A stretch of 64,000 nucleotides of DNA from Bathymodiolus brooksi (GCA_963680875.1 OY804588.1:74176829-74240828), one strand, 5' to 3'; shown: positions 45,301-57,127, counted from the first letter of the stretch. The notes: generated from the sequence alone by a model not told the origin. A program made the numbers and translations.

Positions 45301-48300
45301 CAAATCGAACTTGGTTTACATTTGATCTTAATTTCATGTATGAAAAAGCGCTGCTGTGACAAAAGAATTGAATCGAATCGATGGGCAATTTTTCTTTCGA
45401 CATCACATCCTGAAGACAATTGCCTCAGTGGGATAATTGTTATCTTGCTCTTCTCTGTGGTGTAATAATTAGTGATAGATTGTATTACAGTGCCATATGA
45501 AGCTGAAACTCATGTTATATATATTCATTGGTCGATGTGTTTATGTACCTCTTTTTTGCATGGAAAAATATATGATTAGCTTAAATTATTTGTAGGTTAG
45601 AGGTGTTGGAGCAGGAGGAATAGTGTCCAGTGCTTACTGTCTACTGTACAAACTGTTTACACTGAGATTGACAAGAAAACAAGTGAATGGATTGATAACA
45701 CACTCAGATTCTCCTTACATCAGAGGTCTAGGCTTTATGTATATTAGGTAAGTAAATGGTGAATTTTTAGTCCACCTTTCCACAGGGCAATGTGAGCTTT
45801 TGGCATCCATTGTCCGGTAACTTTTCACATTTTAATCTTCTCCTCACAAACCGCTTAGCCAAATCAACCGAATCTTGGTAGGAAGCATCTATGGAAGGTC
45901 CTCTATAAAGATTGCGCATTGCGTTCCGATCTGTTAACCAACATGGCCATCATAGGCAATTCTTGTTTCTGATTGGTCAATTTCTAAAAAATCTTCTGCT
46001 CTGATACCGCTTAGCCAATTTAACCGAAACATGGTAGGAAGCATTAATGGAAGGTCCTCTATAAACATTGCTCATTTCATTTCGATCCGTGTACAATTTC
46101 TAAAATTCTTCTCCTCTAAAACCTCTTAGCCAAATGAACTGAAACTTGATGGGAAGCAACTATGGAATTATTTGGAAAAAAAATATTTAAAAAAAAAGGA
46201 GCAAGATTTTTCAAAACTATGCTGAAGCTTTATATCGTGGGCAGCAGGGCTCACGTTGGAGGGCGAAGAAGTCGCCTTGTGAAGGTTGACTTCGCTTTCT
46301 CGTTGGTCAAAAGCGAAGTTCAAGTCGCCTTGTAATTTTGAAGAGTCGCCCTATGTCGCCGCCCGCGTAGTTTCTCCACTTGGTCATTTATGAAAATGTC
46401 GATATCGTGCACATGTTTATTGAAGTGTATCGTATCCGTTAAGTATTTTGAAAGTGATTTTCTTGGAAAGTAATCCATTACGGTTGATAGAAACTTTAAT
46501 TTCTTTCATTAGAGCTTATGTTTATATGTGCCCGACTTAAAATAAAACTATTTGTATTTGTTTTTCGTAAACAAACAACATTGGCGCCATTTTGGAAAGG
46601 GGACGCAATGCGGTACTGTGCTACCGGAAATTTTGACCGAAGCTACTTTCAACAAAACGAACTTTTGATTAATTTTTTTATAATTTGTTTTTCTGTGACA
46701 TAAAATCATAGTTCTCATATCAAATACATATGTTCATATATGCGAAGATTGGCAATTCAAAATTCGTTGAAATGCATATTTATCCATCCGCATTGATATT
46801 TTATACTGGACACCAGGTTAATATTACGGTCTATCGAACTGTTTACCTTTACATCCAGACATGTGTAAACGTTAATGCATATCCAATCAAAAAATAGACT
46901 GAACTACAGTAGCTTTCCTCCATTGTTGCAATCTGATTTGAGGTGTGGGAAATAATAATTACAGCCTTTACTTTCTTCAGTTTTTGACTGACAGTGGCAA
47001 TTTACGTTTGTGCTATATTTTCATTCCCTAGCTATATATAGTTTGACCATTGAGCAAATTGACAGAGACATCATTCTTCTGCTGAAGATTACACAAATAT
47101 GATTTTTTACAATTTGTGTGGTATTGAATCACAGCACAGTAATATTTCAAAAGGAAAAAAGGGGGGGGGGGGAATCACTGGTATGCAAGACTCCCAAGGT
47201 AGTTAGGAATAAAAAAAAACCAAAGCAAATCAGTTCAGACAGCCTTTTAACTATTAACTAAATTTGGGCAGGGTAACTTCAGAGGACTCGCGAAAGAATG
47301 TTTCGATTAATCGCAATTAACTTCTCCCAGAAGTCTCACCACTTCTCCCTGTGAGCTTTCTGAAAGAGAAGTCACTTCTCCCTCCAATTTGAAAGTAGTG
47401 AGAGCCCTGGTCGGCAGTGTCATCTTTTTACATAATTTTATTATTGAAGACACTATTAAGTGAGTGTGAGATATAGAACACCAATAAAAGTGTTTTTCCT
47501 TTGTGTTAATTTGTGTGTAAGTGTAAAGTTAGGTAGTCTCCCATATTTATTTACATTCATATCCTTTCTTACTAATTGTTCTTGTTATATATATGGATAT
47601 GGTTGTATTTCATGTGATGTTAAAGTTAAATAACAACCAGTTAATTGTACAACATTATGTGATGAAGTCTGTCAGTGACTTGTGACAGGTCGGTGGTTTT
47701 CTCCGGGTCCTCCGGTTTCCTCCACCAATAAAACTGACTGCCACGATATAACTGAAATATTGTTGAAAGTGGTGTTAAACACCATCAAGCAAACAAACAA
47801 ACAGTTAATCAGACAATGTTATAAATTGTAGATATACACAAGATCCAAAGGAATTATGGGATTGGTTTGAACCGTACTTAGATGATGAAGAGGTGAGTCC
47901 ACAAACCAAAAAACAAACTCAAACAAACAAATTAAGCTTTTAACTTACACTGCAGTAGAAATGAATTGTTGTCAGTAATATTGAATATAAAGCAGCCATC
48001 GTGAAAGTTAAACAAGTTAAATGTATTCAACTTTTTTATGGATTTTCAACATGGTATCCATTATTTTTTTTTTTACAAAATTAAATTAATAGGAAAAATT
48101 TAAAAATCTAAATGAAATGAAGATTTGCATTCGTACACTGAGAAAACATACATTAAATTTAAAAAAAAACCTGATTGGCAGAGAATCTTCATATATTTGT
48201 GGTGAGTATATGTAGATTTAAGATTGTATTTTAAAGGGGGGAGGGGGGCTTTATTGACTGAGACAAGTGTCATTTGAAAAAATGTGTTTCTAAAAGAAAA

Positions 48301-51300
48301 ATGGAATAAGATCCGTTAAAATATCATTTTGTCACAATTGTTTTGTTTATCTAAATAACTTAAATTAATATTTATATATATATTACAATAGCTCAAATAT
48401 CAGTTGTGGAGTGGTCTTTGTCCCTCAAGACAAAATATTTTGACCACTTTTAACTATTGATATTATTACGTTTTCTCATTGGCCAATCATGTTGTTTGTA
48501 ACTTTGTCACAATTATAGCTGTAAAACTGCATTCTACATGTTAAGTAACAATGTATCAATTTAATTGGTATATTCTTATGTTTATTCCTCCTTATAAATT
48601 ACTACAAGTAGAAACACAACTGTTCTTTTTTATGACTAAAGTTAAACTGTTCTCTTCATTAAAAATTTATTCTGGGAATTTCTTTGATTTGCACTATACA
48701 GTGCTCCCTCGTTAAACCGCCACCTTCTGTGCAGTCGGTAGTTTGGCAGTATAACGAGTTTGGCGATAAACTGAGGGACATTGAAAACCGGAAGTTATGT
48801 GATCATATGAAAAGATGAACTTTCAACTCGACTGACATGCATTTTGCACTTGTACAAATACATAAGTATAAATAATACATGTTTAATAAATAAATAAGAA
48901 TAATTATATTCACATTGGAAATGTCCTGTACAGTTTGCAGATCTTTGTCAATATTGACAAATTCTTGAACCGTCATTTGTAGCTCGGGACATCAAGATCA
49001 TTATAAACATGTGACAGCAACAGTTCATCTTCATTTGTGGGGTTGTTGGAAGATTCCATTTAATTGTCAAATTATCGGCAATTTGTTGTTATGTTAATTT
49101 TGGATTTTCCTTTGCATAACTTATAATTGCACGTGTTTGTTTGTCGTGTTTATTTGTCGTCTAATTAATTATGCTTTCTCTTCAAGCACGACATTTTTAT
49201 GACAACTAATTAAATTACAAATTTTACTCAGGATTAAAAGTACAAATGTAATCACTAGAAAAGTAAATACAGGTAATTATTCTAATCAAAACAACTGATC
49301 ACCTGTTCCGACCCTCAACTATGAGATCAATGACCGTGTCCGATGACCAGTTTTGACATTCCATAATTACCGATCAATACACTGCTGTCAAACGGTAGTT
49401 GTGGGCGGTACTAACGGGGGAATTTAAATTGGTTTTACGACTTTTGTGCCTGAAAACCTGTGGCGGATGGCGGTAGCTGAGTTTGGCAGTATAACGGGGT
49501 ATTTTTAATGGGGGAAATCGGGACAGACGAGAATTTTGGCGGTTGGCGATAAAACGGGGGACGATAGACCGAGGGAGCACTGTATATAGTTTTTATTTTA
49601 AATTTCATAAATTGTTGGGTTTTTTTCAGTTTGTGAATATTTTTTTTTTACTTGGCTTTTTCAACATGCATATTGTTTAAAAAAAAAAAAAAAAAAAATT
49701 TATTATATTTTAGAACTGTGTTAAGGGTATGATATCTATTTAGATAAAATATTTTTGTTTATATCAAGAACAAGGTTTTGTCCAAATTGATTTAAAAGTA
49801 GTGTATTGACAGTATTATTTATACACTCAATTACTGAAAATTTAAACTTTGATTAAAATTGGTCATTGGTCATTGAAAAGTAATTATGATAAATATGACA
49901 TACATACTTCTGCTCTTAAACCAATCATTTGACATAATGTTTATGTTTACTGGGGATATTTTTATTCTATCATGTGGTTACATAAATGTTAACGAGGTTT
50001 ATTTTCTTTTGTAGAGCGTGTAATAACGTGTTTTCAGGGGAGTTGCTCTAGTTACCAACATGTGGTCAACCATTGCCTGGCAGCAGACGGCACCGCCTCT
50101 ACTAGAGGTTATAAATATGGCCCAAACAATGTTTTATTTTTTAGTATTTTTATATATTTGCAAAAGATTTGTAAAATATGTGACATACAACACACACATA
50201 CACATGCACTGATTTCATTTACAATAAAAACAACTTGTAAACAATAATAAAATTTACTAAAATGAAAAAAAGGTGAAGCTGAACCATTGGACAATCTATC
50301 TGAGTACCACCAGAACGATTCTGATCCGATACCATCGTTTTTTTAAATCTGTAAAAGTGAGGTAGTTAAACGTATACTAAACATTCATACAAATTTCTTG
50401 TGTGGAAATGATTGAAAGTGACATTAAACACCATAAATGAAACCATCATGTGGAAATACTTTGGTTTTCAATAAATTAACGGAATCTGATAGTGTGAATA
50501 CAGTTAAGAAAGAGAGCTTACATATAAACACTCTTGACTAGAATAGATTACACTAGTTGAGAATAAAAAGCCTGTAAATTAAGTACACAAATTTCAATTG
50601 GAAATGGACGTGAAGCAACCGATTATCAATCAATGAACTTAAAATCAAGACAGTAATTAATAACAGCTACTGTTCAGTTCAAACCACTGTCAAAGAACCA
50701 TACTAGTCTACAGTGTCTTTATGTTAGTTTGATATTTTCATTCAAACAAACGTGAGTCCTAGTTTTTATCACGATTGTCACAAGTGTTTTCCAAGGTAAA
50801 TTGAAGTTGAATGGACATTCGGTCCAGTAAAGGAGTACAAATTACTGGACCCAGCATCAAGTTTAAAGGACATTCACATACTCCACAGAGGAGGTGTTCA
50901 GATTCCTACTGGCCATTTGGTCCAACAAACCAATTTTTTGTGGACATTGTCACATGTCCAACAGACCTTAGGGATGACTGTTGTCATTTTAATATTTTGA
51001 GATCACGAATCAAATACAAGTATGAAATAACATTAAAATAAAATATAGAGTGATATCTGTCTTATTTAGTGATGAGATAAGATTTACAACTTTAATTAAT
51101 AGGATTTAAATTTAGTAGACAGCAGAGCAAGCAAAGATACATTAGATAAATGTAGTAGACCACAGAACATATAACGAATTAGTACCAGTGTTGTAACAAG
51201 CTGAGTATAATACAATAGTAGAAGAACAGAGATGTGACAAAGTTACATCAATAATTACCAGGATTTAACTCCTGTTTTCTATTTTATCAGACTACAGCTC

Positions 51301-54300
51301 TGTTAATATGTGTTCAAATGTCTAGCTTCATACAGAGGCTTTTCTATATATAGACAAAACAAATTTTGTAGAAGTTTGAATTTACCACTGGTAGCTAGAG
51401 CAAAACCCAAGGTTGAACACTTGTTTAAATGATGATATTCATCCTCTATCTCTATTTTTCAGGAAGTTGATGTCAAGGCTGGAGGGGGACACAAAATGAT
51501 CATTGGTCAAATGGTACGACAATGGCTTGTCAAATTAGAGTGGTACAGTACGTTATTTCCCAGAATTCCTGTTCCCGTCCAGAAAATGATAATGGAAAAG
51601 ATGAAAGAGCACCCAACCAAATTCTCACAGCAAGAGGATGAAGGAACTTCAAATTCACGGAAAGGTTCTCCACGACATATTCCTGACGGAGAATTGTCAT
51701 TTGGGGAAGCAGAAAAACATGCACAGAGACGCCCAAGGTATTAATAGTATGAGACCACTTCTATTAAGCAGCGCCTGTATTGAAAGTAGTGATGGGAATC
51801 GGTAACATTTTCAAGATCGATGATCGTTATATCAACATCGACCGATGATCGATCTTCGGTGACAATTGCCTGCTAAATGTATTTACTGACTATAATTAAT
51901 CAAATAGTCTTTATTTCAAGAGTATGATTGACAAAAGTAAAGATATGAATAAAATTGTATCATAAATTTATAAACTATAATTTTTCCATGAGTAAACATT
52001 AACTTTAAAATAGAACAAAACAAAAGATCGTTTTCCATATGTGTAACACCTGATATAGATAGATAGATAAATAATAAACTAGTCCAAATATGTGTTTGAC
52101 AAAAGTAAAGATTTGAATAAAATCAAATAATATATTTACAAACTACAATTTTTCCATTTGTAAACATTAACTTAGAACAAAACAAAAGATCGTTTTCCAT
52201 ATGTGTAACACCTGATATAAAATGGACTATTCCGGGGAGTAGATAAATAATAGACTAGTCCAAATATGTGTATTGACCGAGTGTTAAAAGTACGCTTGGA
52301 CAAAATTGCCAGATGTTTGACAGTATGAGGGCAAAAAAAACCAGCTGGGATAAAACTGCAATATTTTTGTCAGTATGGAGACAGAAAAAAAAAAACCAAC
52401 CAAATTAAAGAACAAAGTTAAGCATATATTTTAGACACTATAGAATCAGAATCGACCACAAGGTTTAAGAATCGATCATCGGATCGTATGATGAGGTCCG
52501 ACTGATAAGTCGATGTTTCCGATGATCGGTACACCACTAATTGAAAGGTCACCTTTTTCATATGAAATGAACCTCTTTTAAGAGGTCACCTGTCTCATAA
52601 GGCCACTTTTTATTTATCCCAAAGGTGACTTAATACAGGTTTGACTGTATTCTCATGTGAGATTATGTATTTATTAGCGAATACATCATGGGTGTTTTCA
52701 CACATTCCAAAATTGTATTGTGATTAAAGTACATCTTGTATCACCTATAAATATGATGCAATGTTTTGTATTAGATGGGTTCGGTATGATGGTTAAAACC
52801 TCATTTTTTAACAGTGTACATAGTCAAACCTGTCTTATAAGATGTGACCTTCCAAGGGAACAGTGAAATATGGTCGCATAAGATAGGTGTTCTCTTAATG
52901 CGGGTTAGTTTATGCGAAATGCATTGTGAAGGGAAATACACATTAAGGTCACATAATACAAGTTATTGTTTAATAGAGGTGGTCACTAAAGCAGGTTTTA
53001 CTGTAACTTAATAGAGGTGGTCACTAAAGCAGGTTTTACTGTAACTTAATAGAGGTGGTCACTAAAGCAGGTTTTACTGTAACTTAATAGAGGTGGTTAC
53101 TAAAGCAGGTTTTACTGTAACTTAATAGAGGTGGTCACTAAAGCAGGTTTTACTGTAACTTAATAGAGGTGGTCACTAAAGCAGGTTTTACTGTAACTTA
53201 ATAGAGGTGGTCACTAAAGCAGGTTTTACTGTAACTTAATAGAAGTGGTCACTAAAGCAGGTTTTACTGTAACTTAATAGAAGTGGTCACTAAAGCAGGT
53301 TTAACTGTAACTTAATAGAGGTGGTCACTAAAGCAGGTTTAACTGTAACTTAATAGAGATGGTCACTAAAGCAGGTTTTACTGTAACTTAATAGAAGTGG
53401 TCACTAAAGCAGGTTTTACTGTAACTTAATAGAGGTGATCACTAAAGCAGGTTTTACTGTAACTTAATAGAGGTGGTCACTAAAGCAGGTTTTACTGTAC
53501 TTAAATGTTACATTAACGTAATTTATCATGCAAAATGGAAGCTGTGATCAAGATTTCGTTGTGAAGTGATCTTATTTATTTTTCTTCTCCATTTTTTTAC
53601 ATAATTTTAAATAACTTTTTCCAATTAAGTGTTTTGAAAAGAAGGATTATATGGTTTAGGTTTATTGTGTTTTACGCCACTTTCAACAATATTTCAGATA
53701 TATAGTGATGCTCAGTTTTATTGATGGAGGAAATTGGAGTACCCTTGAAAAACCAACGACCTGTCGCAAGTCACTGACAAACTTTATCACATAATATTGT
53801 ATCGAGTACACCTCACCATGAGTTGAATACGAACTCACATCTTTAGTGGTGATAGCCACTGATTGCATAGGTAGTTGTAAATCCAACTACCATATGATCA
53901 CGACCACCATGTATAATCATTGAACTTGAGAGTAGGCATAGATTCTGCTTAAAAAATAAAAATAGGTCGCTGGGACTTTTATTGCAGTCCATTAACCTGA
54001 TTTAATAATTTTGTTTACATTTGTCTGGATGTTATTCGTCATTTATATCAAATTAATCTCAACTTTATCTGTAAATATTTTTAAATCTCCTACATTTTTT
54101 TTCAGTCCACCACCTCCAAGAAGAGGATCACCACCCATTAAACGTCCTTCAAAACCCAGATCAAGATCAAGGTCCAGATCCCCACGGCGTAGACCTCCAA
54201 GGAGATCCCCACCAAGAAGACCAAGGTCTCCCCCATACCGTCGTCGATCACTTCCAAGAATATATAGAACTCGCTCCCCTCCAAGGCAACATGGCCCACA

Positions 54301-54526
54301 GGTTGATGATTTTGCAAGAGAACTAGAAAGAGAACGGGCGAGACAAAGACGTGAGAAAGAACGTGAAATAAGAAGATCAAGGTCTGCATCACCAAGGAGA
54401 CGATCTAGATCACGATCACGGAGTAGGGATAGAAAAAGACGGAGAACAAGATCTAGATCACGTGATAGAAAACATTCGCATAAACATTCACATGACAGAC
54501 ATTCACCAGAGAGAAAGAAAACATGA
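42244..54526 (+). CDS. PRPF38B: PRPF38B, pre-mRNA-splicing factor 38B (six coding exons)
   Basis: Joined exons 42244-42399, 45010-45078, 45596-45747, 47832-47892, 51463-51737 and 54106-54526 give 377 residues. Residues 1-200 or so form the PRP38 domain: [77 protein letters not shown]-like [14 protein letters not shown], and [13 protein letters not shown]. All closely match vertebrate PRPF38B as I know it. About residues 239-377 form an Arg/Ser/Pro-rich tail. PRP38-family proteins act in the nucleus in spliceosome maturation. The start has A at -3 and G at +4. The protein is shorter than the human one (about 546), mostly in the RS tail. Introns of 2610, 517, 2084, 3570 and 2368 bp all follow GT-AG. 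PRPF38A is excluded by the NEKTMNLNP and CGGVRGVG matches and by the tail. Confidence 0.96.
42427..44468. repeat. 36-bp minisatellite in PRPF38B intron 1, about 57 copies
   Basis: The unit is tttactagtcttcacac, then a(g/a)gacagcagtctgtggtg, 36 bp. It starts 27 bp after the exon 1 donor. Because 36 is a multiple of 3, both strands stay open for long stretches (12-residue periods such as [11 protein letters not shown]). Four units (ending near 43070, 43248, 43786 and 44252) lack 2 bp and break these frames. Blocks 43770-43810 and 44235-44275 share the rare agaagagcag...acatgacag variants, a higher-order repeat of 466 bp. Not coding. Confidence 0.98.
44469..45009. other. rest of PRPF38B intron 1
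   Basis: A short direct repeat (ttacataaaattctacaagtctca at 44483 and 44525) is followed by unremarkable AT-rich sequence and the acceptor tttttcctcctcag at 45009. Confidence 0.7.
45010..45078 (+). CDS. PRPF38B: PRPF38B coding exon 2
   Basis: 23 codons, [18 protein letters not shown] to GMCGG. Acceptor cctcctcag, donor GGG|GTAGGT, phase 0 at both ends. This is the most conserved stretch of the family. Confidence 0.96.
45596..45747 (+). CDS. PRPF38B: PRPF38B coding exon 3
   Basis: 50 codons plus two bases, [20 protein letters not shown] to [10 protein letters not shown]. Acceptor ttatttgtag, donor AG|GTAAGT. The arginine codon is split with exon 4. Confidence 0.96.
45771..46180 (-). repeat. 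three diverged units of the 4307-type repeat, in intron 3
   Basis: atgtgagcttttggcatcc...aacttttcac is the mirror of the right end at 4650. ctatggaaggtcctctataaa recurs with about 160-bp spacing, the same family as 4307-4660 but in opposite orientation. Confidence 0.85.
46245..47409. mobile_element. hAT-type non-autonomous element in intron 3
   Basis: The ends cagggctcacg and gtgagagccctg are inverted. The flanks gtgggcag (46237-46244) and gtcggcag (47410-47417) form an 8-bp duplication with one mismatch. 8-bp duplications and CAGGGCTC ends are hAT hallmarks. The subterminal parts carry repeated agtcgcctt / gaagtcacttctcc words. A 61-codon frame at 46518 is not transposase-like. A G-run lies at 47161-47172. 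Confidence 0.85.
47646..47811 (+). mobile_element. 5'-truncated SINE family 2 in intron 3
   Basis: It starts within the body (acaacattatgtgat) and ends with a (caaa)n tail. cagttaat flanks it at 47638-47645 and 47812-47819. The tail ends 20 bp before exon 4. Confidence 0.85.
47832..47892 (+). CDS. PRPF38B: PRPF38B coding exon 4
   Basis: One base plus 20 codons, (R)[20 protein letters not shown]. Acceptor ttataaattgtag, donor GAG|GTGAGT. The acceptor tract is short because a SINE tail ends just upstream. Confidence 0.95.
47893..48698. other. PRPF38B intron 4, first part
   Basis: AT-rich with a T-run at 48063-48074. No element was recognised. Confidence 0.6.
48699..49582 (-). mobile_element. 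pogo/Tc1-type element remnant flanked by TA, in intron 4
   Basis: The ends CAGTGCTCCCTCG and CGAGGGAGCACTG are inverted, with TA on both sides (48697-48698 and 49583-49584). Subterminal gtttggcagtataac occurs near both ends. The minus strand at about 49060-48890 reads [17 protein letters not shown] and, in another frame, [18 protein letters not shown], resembling the C-terminal tail of pogo-type transposases. The DDE core is missing, so it is non-autonomous. Confidence 0.85.
49585..51462. other. PRPF38B intron 4, remainder
   Basis: An A-run lies at 49679-49699. 49680-51460 holds short frames with no motif, and the word acattaaacaccataaatgaaacc (50430) looks like a SINE tail scrap. The acceptor tctctatttttcag ends at 51462. 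Confidence 0.5.
51463..51737 (+). CDS. PRPF38B: PRPF38B coding exon 5
   Basis: 91 codons plus two bases, [40 protein letters not shown], then a poorly conserved linker ending HAQRRP. It completes the PRP38 domain. Donor AG|GTATTA is a weaker match than the others. Confidence 0.95.
51786..52548. mobile_element. hAT-like MITE (gatcgatcat family) in intron 5
   Basis: tagtgatgggaatcggtaac at the left is mirrored by gatgatcggtacaccacta at the right. Internally there is a diverged duplication (ataatagactagtccaaatatgtgt twice). The relative at 12565-13265 shares the ctgctaaatg...tttatttcaag and gaatcgatcat...tccgactgat segments. Confidence 0.75.
52555..52650. mobile_element. TACAGT-family MITE fragment
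   Basis: aaaggtcacctttttcatatg...taatacaggtttgactgta parallels 2180-2314; the left terminus is missing. Confidence 0.65.
52815..53500. mobile_element. TACAGT-family MITE carrying a 38-bp minisatellite
   Basis: The left end is tagtcaaacctgtcttataag, and the right end ggttttactgta is inverted to it. The 3'-terminal 38 bp (aacttaatagaggtggtcac, then taaagcaggttttactgt) are repeated about 14 times from 52970 to 53500 with few point changes. Confidence 0.85.
53655..53910 (-). mobile_element. SINE family 2 in intron 5, antisense
   Basis: The tail ttttacgccactttcaacaa is at the left; the head (aactaccatatgatcacgacc) is at the right. Near full length. Confidence 0.88.
54106..54526 (+). CDS. PRPF38B: PRPF38B coding exon 6 (RS tail and stop)
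   Basis: Acceptor tttttttcag ends at 54105. One base completes a serine, then 139 codons and TGA. The sequence is built of [25 protein letters not shown] and [16 protein letters not shown] blocks, with a charged helix-like segment [20 protein letters not shown] frame extends upstream to 54011 through the polypyrimidine tract, but that part is intronic. Confidence 0.95.
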
Positions 54527-54584
54527 AAACTGTGATTTTTAATCTTCCGACATTATTCATCATTTATAATTGGGTTATAATAGG

Positions 54585-55140
54585 ACATAACCTCGTCATC
54601 ATAGGACAGACCCTTGTTATCATAAGACTGACCCTCGCCATCATAGGTCAGACCCTGGTCATCATAGGACATACCCTCTTCATCAAAGGACAGACCCTGG
54701 TCAGGCCAAGCAAAAAAAAATGTGTTTACGGTCACCCGACCGACCATATTTTTCAGCCGCCGACCCTAACTTTTTTTATCTGCAATTAATCGACTCTAAT
54801 TTTTGCTAGCGACCCTATCAATTTTTACAGAGAATTCGGATAACTATTTTTGTTGTTTAATCAGCAGCAATGTTTTATTTATTCAACCGCTAGCTTTTTG
54901 TCGAAATTGAGAGCAAAGAAGGTAGAAAAACTGCGTAACTCGTCATAAAACAGCTTCAACAAATGACGGCTTACCGGAAATTTCGAAAATGAAATATCTA
55001 ATTCCGGGACCGGGAACGACTATTTCCGGTTTTGCCGACGAAAAAAAAATTAATGCCGACCCTAGGTTTGTTTGACATGTGACCGTAAACACACACATTT
55101 TTTTGTTTGGCCTCATCATAGTACAGACCCTTGTCATTGT
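54585..55140. repeat. 25-bp minisatellite in the 3' UTR/downstream region, split by a MITE
   Basis: cataggacagaccctggtcat-type units recur about five times from 54585 to 54703. One more follows the MITE (catcatagtacagacccttg at 55113). The open frames on both strands come from this periodicity. Confidence 0.88.
54704..55112. mobile_element. MITE of the GGCCAAnCAAAA...TGTGTTTACGG family
   Basis: ggccaagc, an A-run, then tgtgtttacggtcac is mirrored by gtgaccgtaaacacacac, a T-run and gtttggcc. TCA on both sides (54701-54703 and 55113-55115) fits a 3-bp duplication inside the 25-bp unit. ccgaccctaa words lie near both ends. Confidence 0.88.
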
Positions 55141-55506
55141 AACTGCAGTTCCAAACTTTGAATAAGAATTTTATACAGAAGTCCACCTCTTATAAGGCCA
55201 CCTATCTTATTTGGTCTCTTGGTAGAAGCCCCCCATTTGTAAGGCTATAGTCACCAAGGTCAACCCTTCAGATGCTTTTAAAGAATAAAATACTACTAAA
55301 TTGTTCCCTGACACCCCTTTTATATAACCATGTTCATTTACAAAGAGATAGCTTTATCAGAAGTGGACTGTTGTATAGTATATGATCAAATCTTGTTTTG
55401 TGGAGCTAAAATATTTGATTGTTTTTATTTTGCAGTGAAACCTGTCTAAACTAAACCCTGAATAAACCAGATTCCTGTATAAACCAAACTTATAATAAAG
55501 TCGATT
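55141..55506. other. PRPF38B downstream sequence with TACAGT-family scraps
   Basis: gtccacctcttataaggccacct (55181) and cagtgaaacctgtctaaacta (55434) recall the TACAGT-family ends. aataaa words at 55284 and 55494 are possible polyadenylation signals, although far from the stop codon. Confidence 0.45.
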
Positions 55507-55740
55507 TTATGGTAGTTGGATTTATAACTACCTATTCAATCAGTGCCTATCACCACTAAAGTTGTGAGTTTGAATCCTGCTCAGGCGAGGTGTACTCGAT
55601 ACAACATTATGTGATAACGTCTCAGTGACTTACGACAGGTTGGTGGTTTTCTCTTGGTATACTGGTTTTCCCCACCAATAAAACTGATTGCCACGATATA
55701 ACTGAAATATTGTTGAAAGTTGTGTTAAACAGATAAAAGA
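55507..55740 (+). mobile_element. SINE family 2, sense
   Basis: The head tatggtagttggatttataac and box B-like gtgagtttgaatcctgctcagg lead to the tail cacgatataactgaaat, then an A-rich end. Confidence 0.88.
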
Positions 55741-57127
55741 AAAGAACAAAAATAGATATAGACAGATTTCACTGTATTAATTGTATTATTGCACTATTAG
55801 GTATTACTGTTATATATCATGGTGGAGTAGAAAGAAAGTTGTATTAATATAAACTATTAATAGAATCATGAAGTAGCAGGTCAGCTTTGTCAAACCACAT
55901 TGATAGTACCACACTAGTCTTATATTGACAAATTTAATTATTTTAGACAGTGATGAAAGTTCTCCTCTGATCAGTGAATTTCATCTTTATTGAATAAATC
56001 ATTTAGTAATAAAATGTGCCAAATATCTAGAAAATGAAGGTTTAGAGGCATTGTAGGCACTTGGGAGGAGGGGGTCCATTTTAAAAGAATAATGGATAAA
56101 AGTGTTCCAAGGTGAATTAACAATAAATTATGGCATTAGATCATTTGTGGATTAATGTCCCTTCTATATTAATACAATTACAGATTTTGTTAAACTTACG
56201 GAGTGTAACTGAAAGAAGGCTGATTAAAAAAAAACCTGAATTCAGTCTTTGACTTCATTTTTTTTTTTTCACATACTTGCCCGAAAGCCAAATTTAGAAA
56301 AAAAAATCTATTTATTCAAACAAATTCTTTCGTAATTTTCACTTGTTCGAATCCAATTCAGCTTGTCCCTGGCTTCAGGCAAGTGGGTTAGCGCAAAGAC
56401 TATGATTTAATTTGACAGTATGTTTATACCAGCAGAGTTTTCTATCATAATCCTATTTAGTTTTTATGTGACATGAACCATAACATTTTGATCATAAACA
56501 GAAATAGTTACATCTAAAAGATCTAAATCTGTGACAATCAGGTTTTTCCCCTTCAATTTTTTTTGGTGACAGATCTGAAATTCTATGGTGAAAAAAATGG
56601 ACTAGTAATAATTCAGAAACTGTCTTGTTTGATGAAGAATATAGCCAGGTAATAATTCAGAACTGTAAAACTGTATAAAATGCTGATGATTGTTGCATCA
56701 CCCTCCAAAGATTCACTGTTTATTTTATTATTTTAATTCTTTATATTGTTTGTTTATTGGCCTTAAGATTATGGAAGCATTTGATTTCATTCCTTCGTGA
56801 TACAAAATAACCTTGATAAAAGATGAAAATGTAAAATACATGTTCAGGGTTGCATCTACGAAAAGTTGTGAAAGTGTGCCTTTAATTTGAAAATACACCC
56901 CATTTAATAAAAAAGAAGGGCACATTTTTTAACCATGTGTTCACAAATCCTCATAAAATGTTCATTTTTCAATACAAAGGAAAAATTTAATACCTTTTTG
57001 TAAAATCTTAAATTCAACATTGCCTGTGTAATCATAAAATGTTTGTTGTCGATGTCTCCTACCAAAGAACGCAGACCAAAACTTTATTGAAATTGACCCA
57101 TTTCAAGCTGATAAGGATTTAAGTTGT
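55741..57127. other. AT-rich noncoding stretch
   Basis: No frame with family motifs and no clear repeat. Phrases around ataattcagaactg are duplicated at 56609 and 56652. Confidence 0.5.

Noticed and set aside
54011..54105. N-terminal extension of the RS frame upstream of exon 6
   Set aside because: This segment includes the polypyrimidine tract and the AG acceptor; the exon begins at 54106.
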